Of a stretch of DNA of 14,791 nt, positions 1 through 7,341 are shown piece after piece (the stretch's first letter is position 1; each line of letters opens with the position of its first letter). Under the pieces are notes generated by a model. That model worked only from the letters and a program-made list of their open reading frames with translations. It ran no database searches and was not told where the DNA came from. This stretch comes from an uncultured bacterium (GTDB taxonomy: Bacteria; Bacillota; Clostridia; Oscillospirales; Ruminococcaceae): the NCBI GenBank assembly GCA_905215595.1, contig CAJMQZ010000048.1, positions 1-14,791 of the forward strand, given 5' to 3'. The position numbers and the translations under genes were made by a program.

Positions 1-17
1 CCGGAACCAAGGTGTAA

Positions 18-141
18 CACACTAGACTTTGCAAGCAAAGTCGTGTGCCAAAGGGATACTGCCTCTCGCCTGTCGGCTCGGTCAGGTGCTTCAAAATGCG
101 CTGCATTTTGAGGTCGCCACTGGCGACCCGCACCCCTTTGG
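18..141. repeat. Dense nested-hairpin (palindromic) element
   Basis: No gene is seen in bases 1-150. The stretch is packed with perfect inverted repeats. CACAC/GTGTG (18-22 with 43-47) encloses GACTTTGC/GCAAAGTC (25-32 with 35-42). CCAAAGGG (48-55) pairs with CCCTTTGG (134-141) and encloses TCAAAATGC/GCATTTTGA (91-99 with 103-111) and GGTCGCC/GGCGACC (112-118 with 122-128). This much symmetry suggests a multicopy intergenic palindromic element or a structured RNA rather than chance. Copy number and function cannot be judged from this window. Confidence 0.55.
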
Positions 142-150
142 AAACCCATC

Positions 151-203
151 AAAATAGAAAAGCCGGATGCCAATCTTAAAGTAGATGACACCCGGCTTTT
201 TAT
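151..203 (-). terminator. Intrinsic terminator of the licR-type gene
   Basis: Read on the minus strand, AAGCCGG followed by an imperfectly paired GTGTCATC meets GATTGGCAT and CCGGCTT. This makes a long hairpin followed by a T-rich run (TTTTCTATTTT). It begins four bases after the stop codon of the regulator. The other strand also has a T run after the stem, so the hairpin may act in both directions. Confidence 0.8.
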
Positions 204-206
204 AGG

Positions 207-2099
207 TTACCGCATTTGCGCACAGAATTCTTCAAAGGTATTGGTTTTAAGCAATTCAAGGGTGCGGGATGTGGAGTTGAACAATTCCACGATCCTGTCG
301 AAGGCGGGTTTAAAGAACTTCATCTCAGCTTCGGTAATGCCGATCATCAGAACGAAATGCACCGTTTTCTTTTTCCACTGAATTGGCATATCATTATGGA
401 TAACACAGATGAAGGAACGGTCGGCGTACTGATTGATGGCGTGAGGCACAGCCAGTACATCGGTGAAGGCGGTACTGGAAAACGATTCGCGCTGCAGAAC
501 GTCTTGTACAAATTCCTCTTTCGCATAGCCATGTTTGACACACTGTTCTCCCATGAAATGAATGTAGGCTGCGGCATCGGACAGACTCACGTTGCGGAAA
601 TACAGTTCTTTGTGCAGTAGGCTCTGCAAAAACTGGTGGGCACGGGCAAGTTCCCGCTCGGTGCTGATGGAGCTTAGCTGGGCGCGGATACTTTCACAGT
701 TGGCTTTAGTTAGGATCGGGCTGATCTGCACCACATGCGGATGCTGTGTGCCCAGCGGCAGGGTTGTCAGCACAAGGTCGCATTCCGGCTGACGGTTGAG
801 GTACCGGTTCAGGGGCAGAACTTCCTTTACGATGATCTGGTTGGCAAAAGCAACATTGATCTCGTGGATCAGCTGCCGTGCCAGCATATGGTAGGACTCC
901 ACAATAACTACACAGGTGGCGTGTTCCCGGCTCTGCTTGTTGTTCTCCAGATAGGAACCAATGTGAAACGCAATGAATGCGATCTCGTCCTCGCTCACTT
1001 CGATATGGTAGATCTGCGCAAAGCGGTGTGCAAAGTAGACCGCCATATCGTAGACAGGGGCATAGTCTTTCTTGAACTGCAGCGCAATGGGATTGGGGTA
1101 GCTGATATGGAAGGCACATCGCTGCTGCGCATAATACATGTGCAGGGAGAACTGCAGGATATAGTCGTTGTCAAATTCCGGGGTGCAGTACCGCTGGGAC
1201 ATCATGGAAAGGATGGAAGCCACATTGTGGATGAACTCCGGGCTGATGACACACTGGATATCCACGGTTTCGTGCTCCACCGAAAGGGCAATCAGCATCA
1301 AAATCTGTTTATAATCCCGCTCCGGGATGCGGATGCTGTATTTTTGCTCGAAATTTGCCGAGATCATGTCGGCCAGATTCACGATGTCTTCCCGATCCTG
1401 AGAGGATGCCAGCAGCTCGTCTACCGAGATGGGCGGTTCTTTGTCGTCCAGCTCGTTGCCGATGTTCAGCCGGATGAGGATGACCAGAATATGGATCAGC
1501 AGATTATTCAGCGCAAAATCGTTTAGAAACAGTTTGGACTCCTGACAGGTTGTGAACAGCTCCTGCATAATGCCATCGATATCCTGAGAGGGAAACAGCT
1601 GTTCCAACGCATCTTTAGAATTGAAAAAGCCGTAGGTGTTGCGCACGGCAAGGCTGCCGATCATTTTGCGACGGTTCTGCTCGCTGCCACGCAGATAGAA
1701 CTGGTATTTCTGAGATTCGATGCGCAGGTCGTATTCTTTGGCGATCTCTTTTACCTGTGGGATGACGGTATTCAGAATGGTGCTGGAACTGACATACAGG
1801 GCTTCAGCTTCGTCAAAAGCGTTGACACCCTCCTTACTGGTCAATAGATCAGAGAGCACCTTCCAGACGCGGGATTCTGCTTCGTTGGGCAAGGTGTCCA
1901 GACTGGCAGTATGGCTTTCCAGACGGTAGCCCTCCCGGGAGGAAGTAATAACGGCCTTGCCCTCCTCGTTGATGGCTTTGATGTAGTTGCGCACCGTCCG
2001 TTCACTGGTACCAAGCATATTGGCAAGTGCTGCAGAGGAAATGCTCTGCGATGCGTCGGATAAGATCTTCAGCAGCTGCGTGCGCTTATCGGTTTTCAT
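207..2099 (-). CDS. licR: LicR-type PTS-regulated transcription activator (HTH, two PRDs, EIIB-like, EIIA-like)
   Basis: A 630-residue multidomain regulator. An HTH_11-type DNA-binding domain lies at about residues 5-60 (TSERTVRNYI recognition region). Then come PRD1 (about 80-285, with His203 in NLLIH and His276), PRD2 (about 290-390, with His320 and His379 in FIAFHIG), a degenerate EIIB(Gat)-like segment (about 393-475), and a C-terminal EIIA(Fru/Mtl)-like domain whose VPH motif holds His553. In this family (LicR, MtlR) PTS phosphorylation of the histidines sets activity. Glu401 sits where the EIIB-like domain usually has its phosphorylatable Cys, so that input may be lost (my alignment by eye). 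The start is supported by AAGGAG nine bases upstream. The gene is divergent from the EIIB-EIIC-EIIA-GH1 operon, as licR lies next to licBCAH in Bacillus, so it probably activates that operon. The symbol is by analogy. Confidence 0.88.
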   Translation of the reverse strand: MKTDKRTQLLKILSDASQSISSAALANMLGTSERTVRNYIKAINEEGKAVITSSREGYRLESHTASLDTLPNEAESRVWKVLSDLLTSKEGVNAFDEAEALYVSSSTILNTVIPQVKEIAKEYDLRIESQKYQFYLRGSEQNRRKMIGSLAVRNTYGFFNSKDALEQLFPSQDIDGIMQELFTTCQESKLFLNDFALNNLLIHILVILIRLNIGNELDDKEPPISVDELLASSQDREDIVNLADMISANFEQKYSIRIPERDYKQILMLIALSVEHETVDIQCVISPEFIHNVASILSMMSQRYCTPEFDNDYILQFSLHMYYAQQRCAFHISYPNPIALQFKKDYAPVYDMAVYFAHRFAQIYHIEVSEDEIAFIAFHIGSYLENNKQSREHATCVVIVESYHMLARQLIHEINVAFANQIIVKEVLPLNRYLNRQPECDLVLTTLPLGTQHPHVVQISPILTKANCESIRAQLSSISTERELARAHQFLQSLLHKELYFRNVSLSDAAAYIHFMGEQCVKHGYAKEEFVQDVLQRESFSSTAFTDVLAVPHAINQYADRSFICVIHNDMPIQWKKKTVHFVLMIGITEAEMKFFKPAFDRIVELFNSTSRTLELLKTNTFEEFCAQMR

Positions 2100-2108
2100 G
2101 CAGGGACA

Positions 2109-2168
2109 CTCCTTCTATAAAAATACAGGTGAAAGACAGAATAAAAATTCATCTTATATAGTATAGCA
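2109..2168 (-). promoter_or_regulatory. Promoter and ribosome site of the licR-type gene
   Basis: Minus strand: an extended -10, TGC followed by TATACT, lies at 2160-2168, and AAGGAG lies at 2109-2114, nine bases from the ATG. No convincing -35 hexamer was seen, which is tolerable for an extended -10 promoter. Confidence 0.5.
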
Positions 2169-2197
2169 AATGGAAGAAGAAAACAAAACCATACTTT

Positions 2198-2215
2198 TTT
2201 CCGCCTTGTTGGAAA
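2198..2215. promoter_or_regulatory. Candidate operator in the divergent intergenic region
   Basis: Inverted repeat TTTCC, 8-base spacer, GGAAA, lying between the two divergent promoters and about 40 bases upstream of the EIIB -35. This suits an activator site for the LicR-type regulator. The symmetry is short and could be chance. Confidence 0.3.
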
Positions 2216-2252
2216 GATGAGGAATTTGCCGGAATCGGGGAAAAACTTTGTT

Positions 2253-2280
2253 TTGATTTCACAAACGGACCTGATATACT
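2253..2280 (+). promoter_or_regulatory. Promoter of the EIIB-EIIC-EIIA-GH1 operon
   Basis: TTGATT (2253-2258), a 16-base spacer and TATACT (2275-2280). The -35 is weak (4 of 6), which fits a promoter needing an activator. Transcription would start near 2287, giving a leader of about 65 bases. Confidence 0.5.
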
Positions 2281-2294
2281 GGGCACAACGAAAC

Positions 2295-2310
2295 CCGGAA
2301 GCTGTTCCGG
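2295..2310 (+). promoter_or_regulatory. Hairpin in the operon leader
   Basis: Perfect inverted repeat CCGGAA/TTCCGG with a GCTG loop, at the very 5' end of the predicted transcript. No T run follows, so it is not a terminator. It could stabilise the mRNA or be a DNA operator overlapping the start of transcription. Confidence 0.35.
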
Positions 2311-2352
2311 AGAAAAGAATTGTTTCATTGGATATGGAAAGGAGCAATTGTT

Positions 2353-2664
2353 ATGACCCGTATCTTACTTGCCTGCGGCATTGGTGCTTCCACCGGCTTT
2401 ATGGCCGCCAATATGCGCAAGGCCGCAAAGGCTCAGGGTTTGGATGTTTCCATCCACGCTGTGAGCAAATCTCAGGTGCCGGAGTACGCCGACAAGATTG
2501 ACGTGCTGCTGCTTGGCCCCCACTTTTCAGCCGAGGTTCCCAAGTATAAGGAGATGCTGAAGGACCACAATGTGAAGGTGACTTCCATTGATCCGGACGA
2601 CTATGCTGCATTGGATGGCGAAGCCATTCTGGAGTCGGCCCTCGAGTTTTATGAAGAAGGTTGA
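2353..2664 (+). CDS. licB: PTS lactose/cellobiose-family EIIB
   Basis: A 103-residue cytosolic phosphotransfer protein. It takes phosphate from EIIA on the P-loop cysteine (Cys8 in LLACGIGAST) and passes it to the sugar entering through EIIC. The hydrophobic strand, the active-site Cys followed by a Gly/Ser/Thr-rich loop, and the LLLGPHF segment are typical of the LicB/CelA/ChbB family, as is the length. I chose the ATG at 2353 because AAAGGAG lies 8 bases upstream. An in-frame ATG at 2320 would add 11 unconserved residues and lacks a ribosome site. It is the first gene of the operon, 17 bases before EIIC. The likely substrate is a beta-glucoside or cellobiose-type sugar, given the downstream GH1 gene. 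The symbol is by analogy to Bacillus licB. Confidence 0.92.
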   Translation: MTRILLACGIGASTGFMAANMRKAAKAQGLDVSIHAVSKSQVPEYADKIDVLLLGPHFSAEVPKYKEMLKDHNVKVTSIDPDDYAALDGEAILESALEFYEEG

Positions 2665-2681
2665 AATGGGAGGAAAAAACT

Positions 2682-3956
2682 ATGATGGAGAAGATTCAGG
2701 CGTGGATCGAGAAACATCTCGTTCCGGTCATTAACAAGATCACGTCGAACTTCTGGTTCGGCATCGTGGCTGATGCGGTCCTGTTCATTGTTCCGTTCTC
2801 GATGGTCAGTGCCATCCCGTCCCTGTGGGCCATCCTCCGCCGCTTTGTTCCGGTGCTGCCGGACATCAGCCCGCTGAGCACCTTCTCGTTTGGTCTGATT
2901 GGTCTGTTCGTGGTATTCGTGATCCCCTACAACTGCCTGCAGAAGATCGAAAAGAAAGACCGCTCCATGATCGCAGGCTTTACCGGCATCGGTGCCTACA
3001 TGATGTGCATGAACTTTCAAACGGTGGACGGCGGCTCGCTGGTTTCCATGAACAAGTTCGGCGCAGGCGGTATGTTCACTGCTATGGTGGTCGGTCTGAT
3101 GGTGGCTGTCATCTACAAGCTGCTGGCCAAGTATTCCTTCTTTGGTGAGGACAGTGTGATCCCCGACTTTGTTAAGAACTGGTTCGACAACATCGCGGCC
3201 ATCCTCATCAGCCTGACCGTTGCCTATCTGTTCACCTACATTGCAAAGATCGATGTGTTTGCCATGGTGCAGATCCTCATGAAGCCGGTTACCAGTTTTG
3301 CACAGAGCGCACCTGGCGTCATTATGATCGTGTTCCTGCAGAATGTGTTCTACTTCTTCGGTGTCTCCGGCTGGGTGTTTACCCCTGTTACCCGCAGCAT
3401 TACGCAGGCTGCTATTGCTGAGAATGCAGAACTGGTAGCTGCCGGCCTTGCGCCCAAGAATATCTACGCTTACGGTTTCAGCCGTTATCACCACATTGGC
3501 GGTCAGGGCGCTACCCTTCCGTTGGCACTGTTCATGCTGCGTGCAAAATCCAAGAAGTTCCGTCTGCTGGGCAAGGCTACGCTGGTGCCCTCCATCTTCA
3601 ACATCAACGAGCCTTTGCAGTACGGTGCAGTCGTTGGCAACCCCTTTATGCTGATCCCCACCGTGCTCATCGCCATCATCCTGCCCGGCTTCTCCTACCT
3701 CTGGTTCGCCATGGGCTGGGGCACCATCAACTACGTCAACTTCGATATGAACTTTGCCCCCAACGCCGTGTCTGCCTTCTTCATGTCCGGCGGCGACTGG
3801 CGCAACGTTCTGCTGATCTGTATCAACTTCGTGCTTGCTGCACTGATCTGGTACCCGTTCTTTAAGGCTGCGGACAAGGCAGAGTGCAAGAAGGAAGCCG
3901 AGCGCGAAGCCGCCAAGGCCGCCAAGAAGGCTGCCAAGGCTGCGGCAAAGGCATAA
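2682..3956 (+). CDS. licC: PTS lactose/cellobiose-family EIIC permease
   Basis: A 424-residue integral membrane transporter of the LicC/CelB/ChbC family, which carries the sugar through the membrane while EIIB phosphorylates it. Many hydrophobic segments span residues 25-390. The family's NINEP motif is at 307-311, where Glu310 matches the conserved sugar-binding glutamate, and a HIGGQG motif is at 271-276. GGGAGG lies 8 bases before the ATG at 2682, so that start is preferred over an upstream TTG at 2661. The C-terminus (about 396-424) is a cytosolic tail rich in Ala, Lys and Glu that continues past the last membrane segment and looks helical. EIIA follows after 47 bases. Specificity cannot be read from sequence alone; beta-glucosides or cellobiose are inferred from the operon. 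Confidence 0.92.
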   Translation: MMEKIQAWIEKHLVPVINKITSNFWFGIVADAVLFIVPFSMVSAIPSLWAILRRFVPVLPDISPLSTFSFGLIGLFVVFVIPYNCLQKIEKKDRSMIAGFTGIGAYMMCMNFQTVDGGSLVSMNKFGAGGMFTAMVVGLMVAVIYKLLAKYSFFGEDSVIPDFVKNWFDNIAAILISLTVAYLFTYIAKIDVFAMVQILMKPVTSFAQSAPGVIMIVFLQNVFYFFGVSGWVFTPVTRSITQAAIAENAELVAAGLAPKNIYAYGFSRYHHIGGQGATLPLALFMLRAKSKKFRLLGKATLVPSIFNINEPLQYGAVVGNPFMLIPTVLIAIILPGFSYLWFAMGWGTINYVNFDMNFAPNAVSAFFMSGGDWRNVLLICINFVLAALIWYPFFKAADKAECKKEAEREAAKAAKKAAKAAAKA

Positions 3957-4003
3957 CTGTTTCGAGTAAGATAAGAGGGAAAATGAAGGAGAGGTAACAT
4001 CCT

Positions 4004-4342
4004 ATGGAAGAAAACGAAAAGCGCGATATCAATATGGTGGCGATGGAAGTCATCATGAACGCAGGCGATGGCCGCGACAAGATCGACGAAGCATTGGCCG
4101 CTATGGCCGAGGGCAAGCTGGACGAGGTGGACAAGCTGCTGGAAGAGGCAGAAGCTCTGATCGTCAAAGCCCATAACGCCCAGACCGAGGTCATTCAGAG
4201 TCAGGTCAGCGGTGAGAGCATGGAGTACTCCCTGCTGTTCGTCCATGCGCAGGATACGGTCATGACCATCACCACCGAGCTGCGCATGACCCAGAAATTG
4301 CTGCCCATCGTCAAGATGCTGCTGAACAAGAAAGGAGACTGA
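4004..4342 (+). CDS. licA: PTS lactose/cellobiose-family EIIA
   Basis: A 112-residue all-helical cytosolic protein that accepts phosphate from HPr and hands it to EIIB. The hallmark is the HAQD segment at residues 81-84, with His81 the expected phosphorylated residue and Asp84 matching the aspartate that binds metal in the LacA trimer. The earlier AHNAQT segment (56-61) is also typical. Start: AAGGAGAGG ends 9 bases upstream of the ATG. The stop is only 3 bases before the GH1 start, and the GH1 ribosome site lies inside the end of this gene, suggesting translational coupling. Length and order (B, C, A, glucosidase) match Bacillus licBCAH. Confidence 0.93.
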   Translation: MEENEKRDINMVAMEVIMNAGDGRDKIDEALAAMAEGKLDEVDKLLEEAEALIVKAHNAQTEVIQSQVSGESMEYSLLFVHAQDTVMTITTELRMTQKLLPIVKMLLNKKGD

Positions 4343-4345
4343 ACC

Positions 4346-5872
4346 ATGGCAAAGGCATTCCCGGAAGGATTCCTCTGGGGCGGCTCCACAGCCGCCAACC
4401 AGATCGAAGGCGCATGGAACGAGGGCGGTCGAGGTCCGGCTACTTCAGACTTCGCCCGTCTGATCACCAAACAGATCCGTGATACCGAGGGCACCTTTGA
4501 TGTGCATGTGCCCCACAATGCAGCCTCCAAGGAAATGGTGGAGGACATGAAGGCTCACCCGGAGAACTGGGAGCTGCCCAAGCGCCGCGGCATCGACTTC
4601 TACCACACCTACAAGGACGATATCAAGCTGTTCGCCGAGATGGGCTTCAAGGTGTTCCGCATGAGCATCAGCTGGAGCCGCATCTTCCCCAACGGTGATG
4701 ATGCCATCCCCAACGAAGAGGGCCTGAAGTTCTACGATGCAGTGTTCGACGAGCTGCACAAGTACGGCATTGAGCCGCTGGTCACCCTGTCCCATTTTGA
4801 TACTCCGCTGCATCTGGCCGAGGAGTACGGCGGCTTCCGCAGCCGCCATACCGTAGAAGCCTTTGAAAAGTATGCCGAGACGGTCATCCGCCGCTACAAG
4901 GGCAAAGTCAAGTATTGGCTCACCTTCAACGAGATCAACAATGTGCTGTCCAACCCCTTTACCAGCAGCGGCGTCATCTTTGATGGCGCACCGGAACCCG
5001 GCAGCTGCAACCCCTATCTGGGCCACTGGCAGGAGAAGTTCCAGGCTGTGCACAACCAGTTTGTGGCAAGTGCTCTGGCAACGAAAAAGCTGCACGAGAT
5101 CGACCCGGATGCCAAGATGGGCAACATGCTCTGCCGTCTGGAGAACTACGCCGAGTCCCCGAAGCCCGAGGATCAGCTTCAGGTCATGTTCGAGGATCAC
5201 TTCAACTGGTTTTTCACCGATGTGCAGGCCACCGGCGAGTATCCCTACTACATGCAGCGCTTCTTTGATGAGAACAACATCCACATCGAGATGGGCAAGG
5301 ATGATATGAAGATCCTCAAAGAGGGTGCTGTGGACTTCATTACCATCAGCTACTACATGACCTACATCATGCGCTATAAGGGCAGCCCGGTGCCGCAGCC
5401 CACAGGCCGTCTGGTATCTGATATCAAGAACCCCTACCTGCCTAAGTCCGAGTGGGGCTGGACCATCGACCCCATCGGCTTCCGTATCACCCTGAACCGC
5501 ATTTATGACCGCTACCACAAGCCCATCTTCATCTCCGAAAACGGTCTGGGCGCTGTGGATCACTTTGATGAAAAGGGGCAGATCCAGGACGATTACCGCA
5601 TCGACTATATGCGTGCCCATGTGGAGCAGCTGCGGGAGGCAATTGCGGATGGCGTGGACGTGTTCGGCTACGCATGGTGGGGCCCCATCGACCTGATCTC
5701 TTCCGGCACTTCCGAAATGACTAAACGCTACGGCATGATCTACGTGGATCAGGATGACTACGGCAAAGGCACCGGCAAGCGCCTGCGCAAGAAGTCCTTC
5801 TACTACTATAAAAAGCTCATTGCTTCCAACGGCGCGGATCTGGAAAATGACGTGACTATCCCCGAAGAATAA
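4346..5872 (+). CDS. GH1 6-phospho-beta-glucosidase
   Basis: A 508-residue cytosolic glycoside hydrolase family 1 enzyme that splits 6-phospho-beta-glucosides delivered by the PTS into glucose-6-phosphate and an aglycone or sugar. It has the N-terminal FLWGGSTAANQIEG signature (9-22), His150, the acid/base Glu196 in TFNEIN, and the nucleophile Glu398 in ISENG. The loop at 452-462 (SSGTSEMTKRY) with Ser, Lys460 and Tyr462 matches the phosphate-binding residues that separate 6-phospho- from plain beta-glucosidases. AAAGGAG lies 8 bases before the ATG. Bacillus licH at this operon position is a GH4 enzyme, so this is a different enzyme doing the same job. It is about 30 residues longer than the second GH1 here (12401-13837), with extra sequence at about 40-75 and at the C-terminus. 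Confidence 0.93.
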   Translation: MAKAFPEGFLWGGSTAANQIEGAWNEGGRGPATSDFARLITKQIRDTEGTFDVHVPHNAASKEMVEDMKAHPENWELPKRRGIDFYHTYKDDIKLFAEMGFKVFRMSISWSRIFPNGDDAIPNEEGLKFYDAVFDELHKYGIEPLVTLSHFDTPLHLAEEYGGFRSRHTVEAFEKYAETVIRRYKGKVKYWLTFNEINNVLSNPFTSSGVIFDGAPEPGSCNPYLGHWQEKFQAVHNQFVASALATKKLHEIDPDAKMGNMLCRLENYAESPKPEDQLQVMFEDHFNWFFTDVQATGEYPYYMQRFFDENNIHIEMGKDDMKILKEGAVDFITISYYMTYIMRYKGSPVPQPTGRLVSDIKNPYLPKSEWGWTIDPIGFRITLNRIYDRYHKPIFISENGLGAVDHFDEKGQIQDDYRIDYMRAHVEQLREAIADGVDVFGYAWWGPIDLISSGTSEMTKRYGMIYVDQDDYGKGTGKRLRKKSFYYYKKLIASNGADLENDVTIPEE

Positions 5873-5900
5873 CCTGCATAACCGGAGACCCCCATTCTGC

Positions 5901-5941
5901 AAAGGAGCAGAGCTGACCAACCACAGCTCTGCTCCTTTTTT
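5901..5941 (+). terminator. Intrinsic terminator closing the lic-type operon
   Basis: A perfect 15-base stem (5901-5915 with 5924-5938), an 8-base loop and a run of six T. It lies 28 bases after the GH1 stop and just 38 bases before the next gene. Confidence 0.93.
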
Positions 5942-5979
5942 GCGGTGGTACGGCTGCTATGTGAAACGGAGGAAACTGT

Positions 5980-7113
5980 ATGATCGAAAAAGAAGAGCTG
6001 GATCGGTTTATAGCGTCCTGCAAGGATGAACAGGCAGAACTGCTCATGACGCTGGGCCGCATCCCGGCCCCCAGCCACCACGAGGAAAAGCGCGCTGCAT
6101 TCTGCAAAAAGTGGTTCGAGCACGAGGGCTGCAACGAGGTGTGGATCGATGAAGCCCAAAACGTAATCTGCAAGTTCAACTGTGATCGGTACGATGAGAT
6201 CACCGTGATGATGGCTCACATGGACGTGGTGTTCAATGACACGGAAGAACTGCCTATGCGCCGTGACGGCGACATCCTGCGGGCACCCGGCATCGGCGAT
6301 GACACTGCCAATCTGGTGAACCTGATGCTAGCCACCCGCTTTCTGGTGCAGCACAAAAAACGGTTGCACACCGGTCTGATGATCGTAGCCAACAGTTGCG
6401 AAGAAGGTCTTGGCAACCTGAAGGGCTGTAAGGAGATCTTCAATAACTACGGCGACCGTATCAGGAGGTTTTATTCCTTCGACGGTTATATGTCCCAGTG
6501 CACCAGCATCGCCGTAGGCTCCCACCGCTACCGGATGCAGGTGCAGTGCCCCGGCGGGCACTCCTATCTGGATTTCGGCAAAGACAACGCGATTCAGATC
6601 GCTGCCGAGATCATTCACGAGCTGTACCGGATCACCCCGCCGCGGCAGGAATACACCACCTACAATGTGGGCCGCATTGAGGGCGGCAGCACAGTCAATT
6701 CCATTGCACAGGAAGTTACCCTGCTGTACGAGTACCGATCTGCCAGTGAAGCGTGCCTGCAAGTCATGAAGGGGGAACTGAACCGGGTGGTGAATGAATT
6801 CCGCGCCAAGGGCAAAAAGATCAATCTGGAAGTGCTGGGCGTTCGCCCGGGCTGCGGTGATGGAGACAAGACCGTGCTGAAAAAGTGGACATCAGAAAAC
6901 GCCGCCTGCATCCGGCAGTATTATGAGGGCGAACTGGATCTTGGTCCCTATTCCACCGATGCCAACATTCCTCTCTCGCGCAATGTTCTGGCCAATACCA
7001 TTGGCACCGTAAAAGGTGCCGGTGCCCACACCCGTGCCGAGTGGGTAGACCTGAAAAGTCTCCCGGCAGGACTTGGCATCGTATTGAGCCTGATGAACCG
7101 ATATCTGGATTAA
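5980..7113 (+). CDS. M20-family metallopeptidase
   Basis: A 377-residue dinuclear zinc amidohydrolase/peptidase of the M20 family (the PepT, CPG2 and ArgE group), probably cytosolic since no signal peptide is seen. Metal ligands can be followed in order: His80 and catalytic Asp82 in AHMD, the bridging aspartate at 107/108 in GIGDD, Glu141 (base) and Glu142 in CEEG, Asp168 in SFDG, and His350 in GAGAHT. The lid or dimerisation domain lies about 180-290 (PGGHSY at 191-196). Start: GGAGG 7 bases before the ATG. The gene follows a strong terminator with no visible promoter in between, so it may depend on read-through. Substrate is unknown: a di- or tripeptide or an N-acyl amino acid is possible. 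No link to sugar metabolism is evident beyond location. Confidence 0.88.
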   Translation: MIEKEELDRFIASCKDEQAELLMTLGRIPAPSHHEEKRAAFCKKWFEHEGCNEVWIDEAQNVICKFNCDRYDEITVMMAHMDVVFNDTEELPMRRDGDILRAPGIGDDTANLVNLMLATRFLVQHKKRLHTGLMIVANSCEEGLGNLKGCKEIFNNYGDRIRRFYSFDGYMSQCTSIAVGSHRYRMQVQCPGGHSYLDFGKDNAIQIAAEIIHELYRITPPRQEYTTYNVGRIEGGSTVNSIAQEVTLLYEYRSASEACLQVMKGELNRVVNEFRAKGKKINLEVLGVRPGCGDGDKTVLKKWTSENAACIRQYYEGELDLGPYSTDANIPLSRNVLANTIGTVKGAGAHTRAEWVDLKSLPAGLGIVLSLMNRYLD

Positions 7114-7121
7114 AAAGCAAA

Positions 7122-7161
7122 ATGCCCGCCCACTGTGGCTTTTCCACAGCTGGGCGGGCAT
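7122..7161. terminator. Terminator hairpin between the M20 gene and the minus-strand repeat element
   Basis: ATGCCCGCCCA pairs with TGGGCGGGCAT around an inner CTGTGG/CCACAG hairpin with one bulged base. On the plus strand the following bases are CCTTATATAT, a poor T run. On the minus strand they are TTTGCTTTTT, which is good. It therefore probably stops minus-strand transcripts coming from the repeat element at least as well as it stops the M20 mRNA. Confidence 0.75.
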
Positions 7162-7167
7162 CCTTAT

Positions 7168-7227
7168 ATATCCTCCAAGACTTGATTTATGGTGTGCGGT
7201 CACGCGAACCAATGCCGTCAAGTCGTT
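7168..7227 (-). repeat. 60-base structured leader element, solo copy
   Basis: 58 of 60 bases match 14214-14273. Read on the minus strand it begins AACGACTTGA and ends TCAAGTC TTGGAGG ATAT. GACTTGA pairs with TCAAGTC, TGGT pairs with ACCA inside that, and a GGAGG ribosome site follows at once. In this copy no DUF6061-like gene follows: the next ATG lies within the terminator hairpin at 7122-7161. Confidence 0.75.
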
Positions 7228-7341
7228 TGGCTTCGGAAGCCTCTTCTGTTGTGTAACAGCCCCCCCCTTTTTTCCGCAGAGCAACGGATGTCATGAGCAT
7301 AATCTACAAATTTGCGGTAAATTATTTGTGAAGATGTCGAA

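Noticed and set aside
2210..2352. RAT site upstream of the lic-type operon
   Set aside because: No match to the RAT consensus and no leader terminator before EIIB. Control by the DNA-binding LicR-type protein is enough.
2649..3494. A 281-codon minus-strand frame opposite EIIC
   Set aside because: His-, Asp- and Gln-rich antisense translation of a membrane protein gene, with no ribosome site and no recognisable domain.
4445..5920. A 491-codon minus-strand reading frame opposite the first GH1 gene
   Set aside because: It is the mirror of a clear GH1 gene with all catalytic motifs. Its translation is His/Val/Leu-rich with no family features. Similar long minus-strand frames at 8787-10223 and 12224-13612 were rejected for the same reason.
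7229..7273. Terminator made of the CTGTT/AACAG hairpin and the T6 run
   Set aside because: Eight C separate the stem from the T run and the stem has only 5 weak pairs, so it does not fit an intrinsic terminator.
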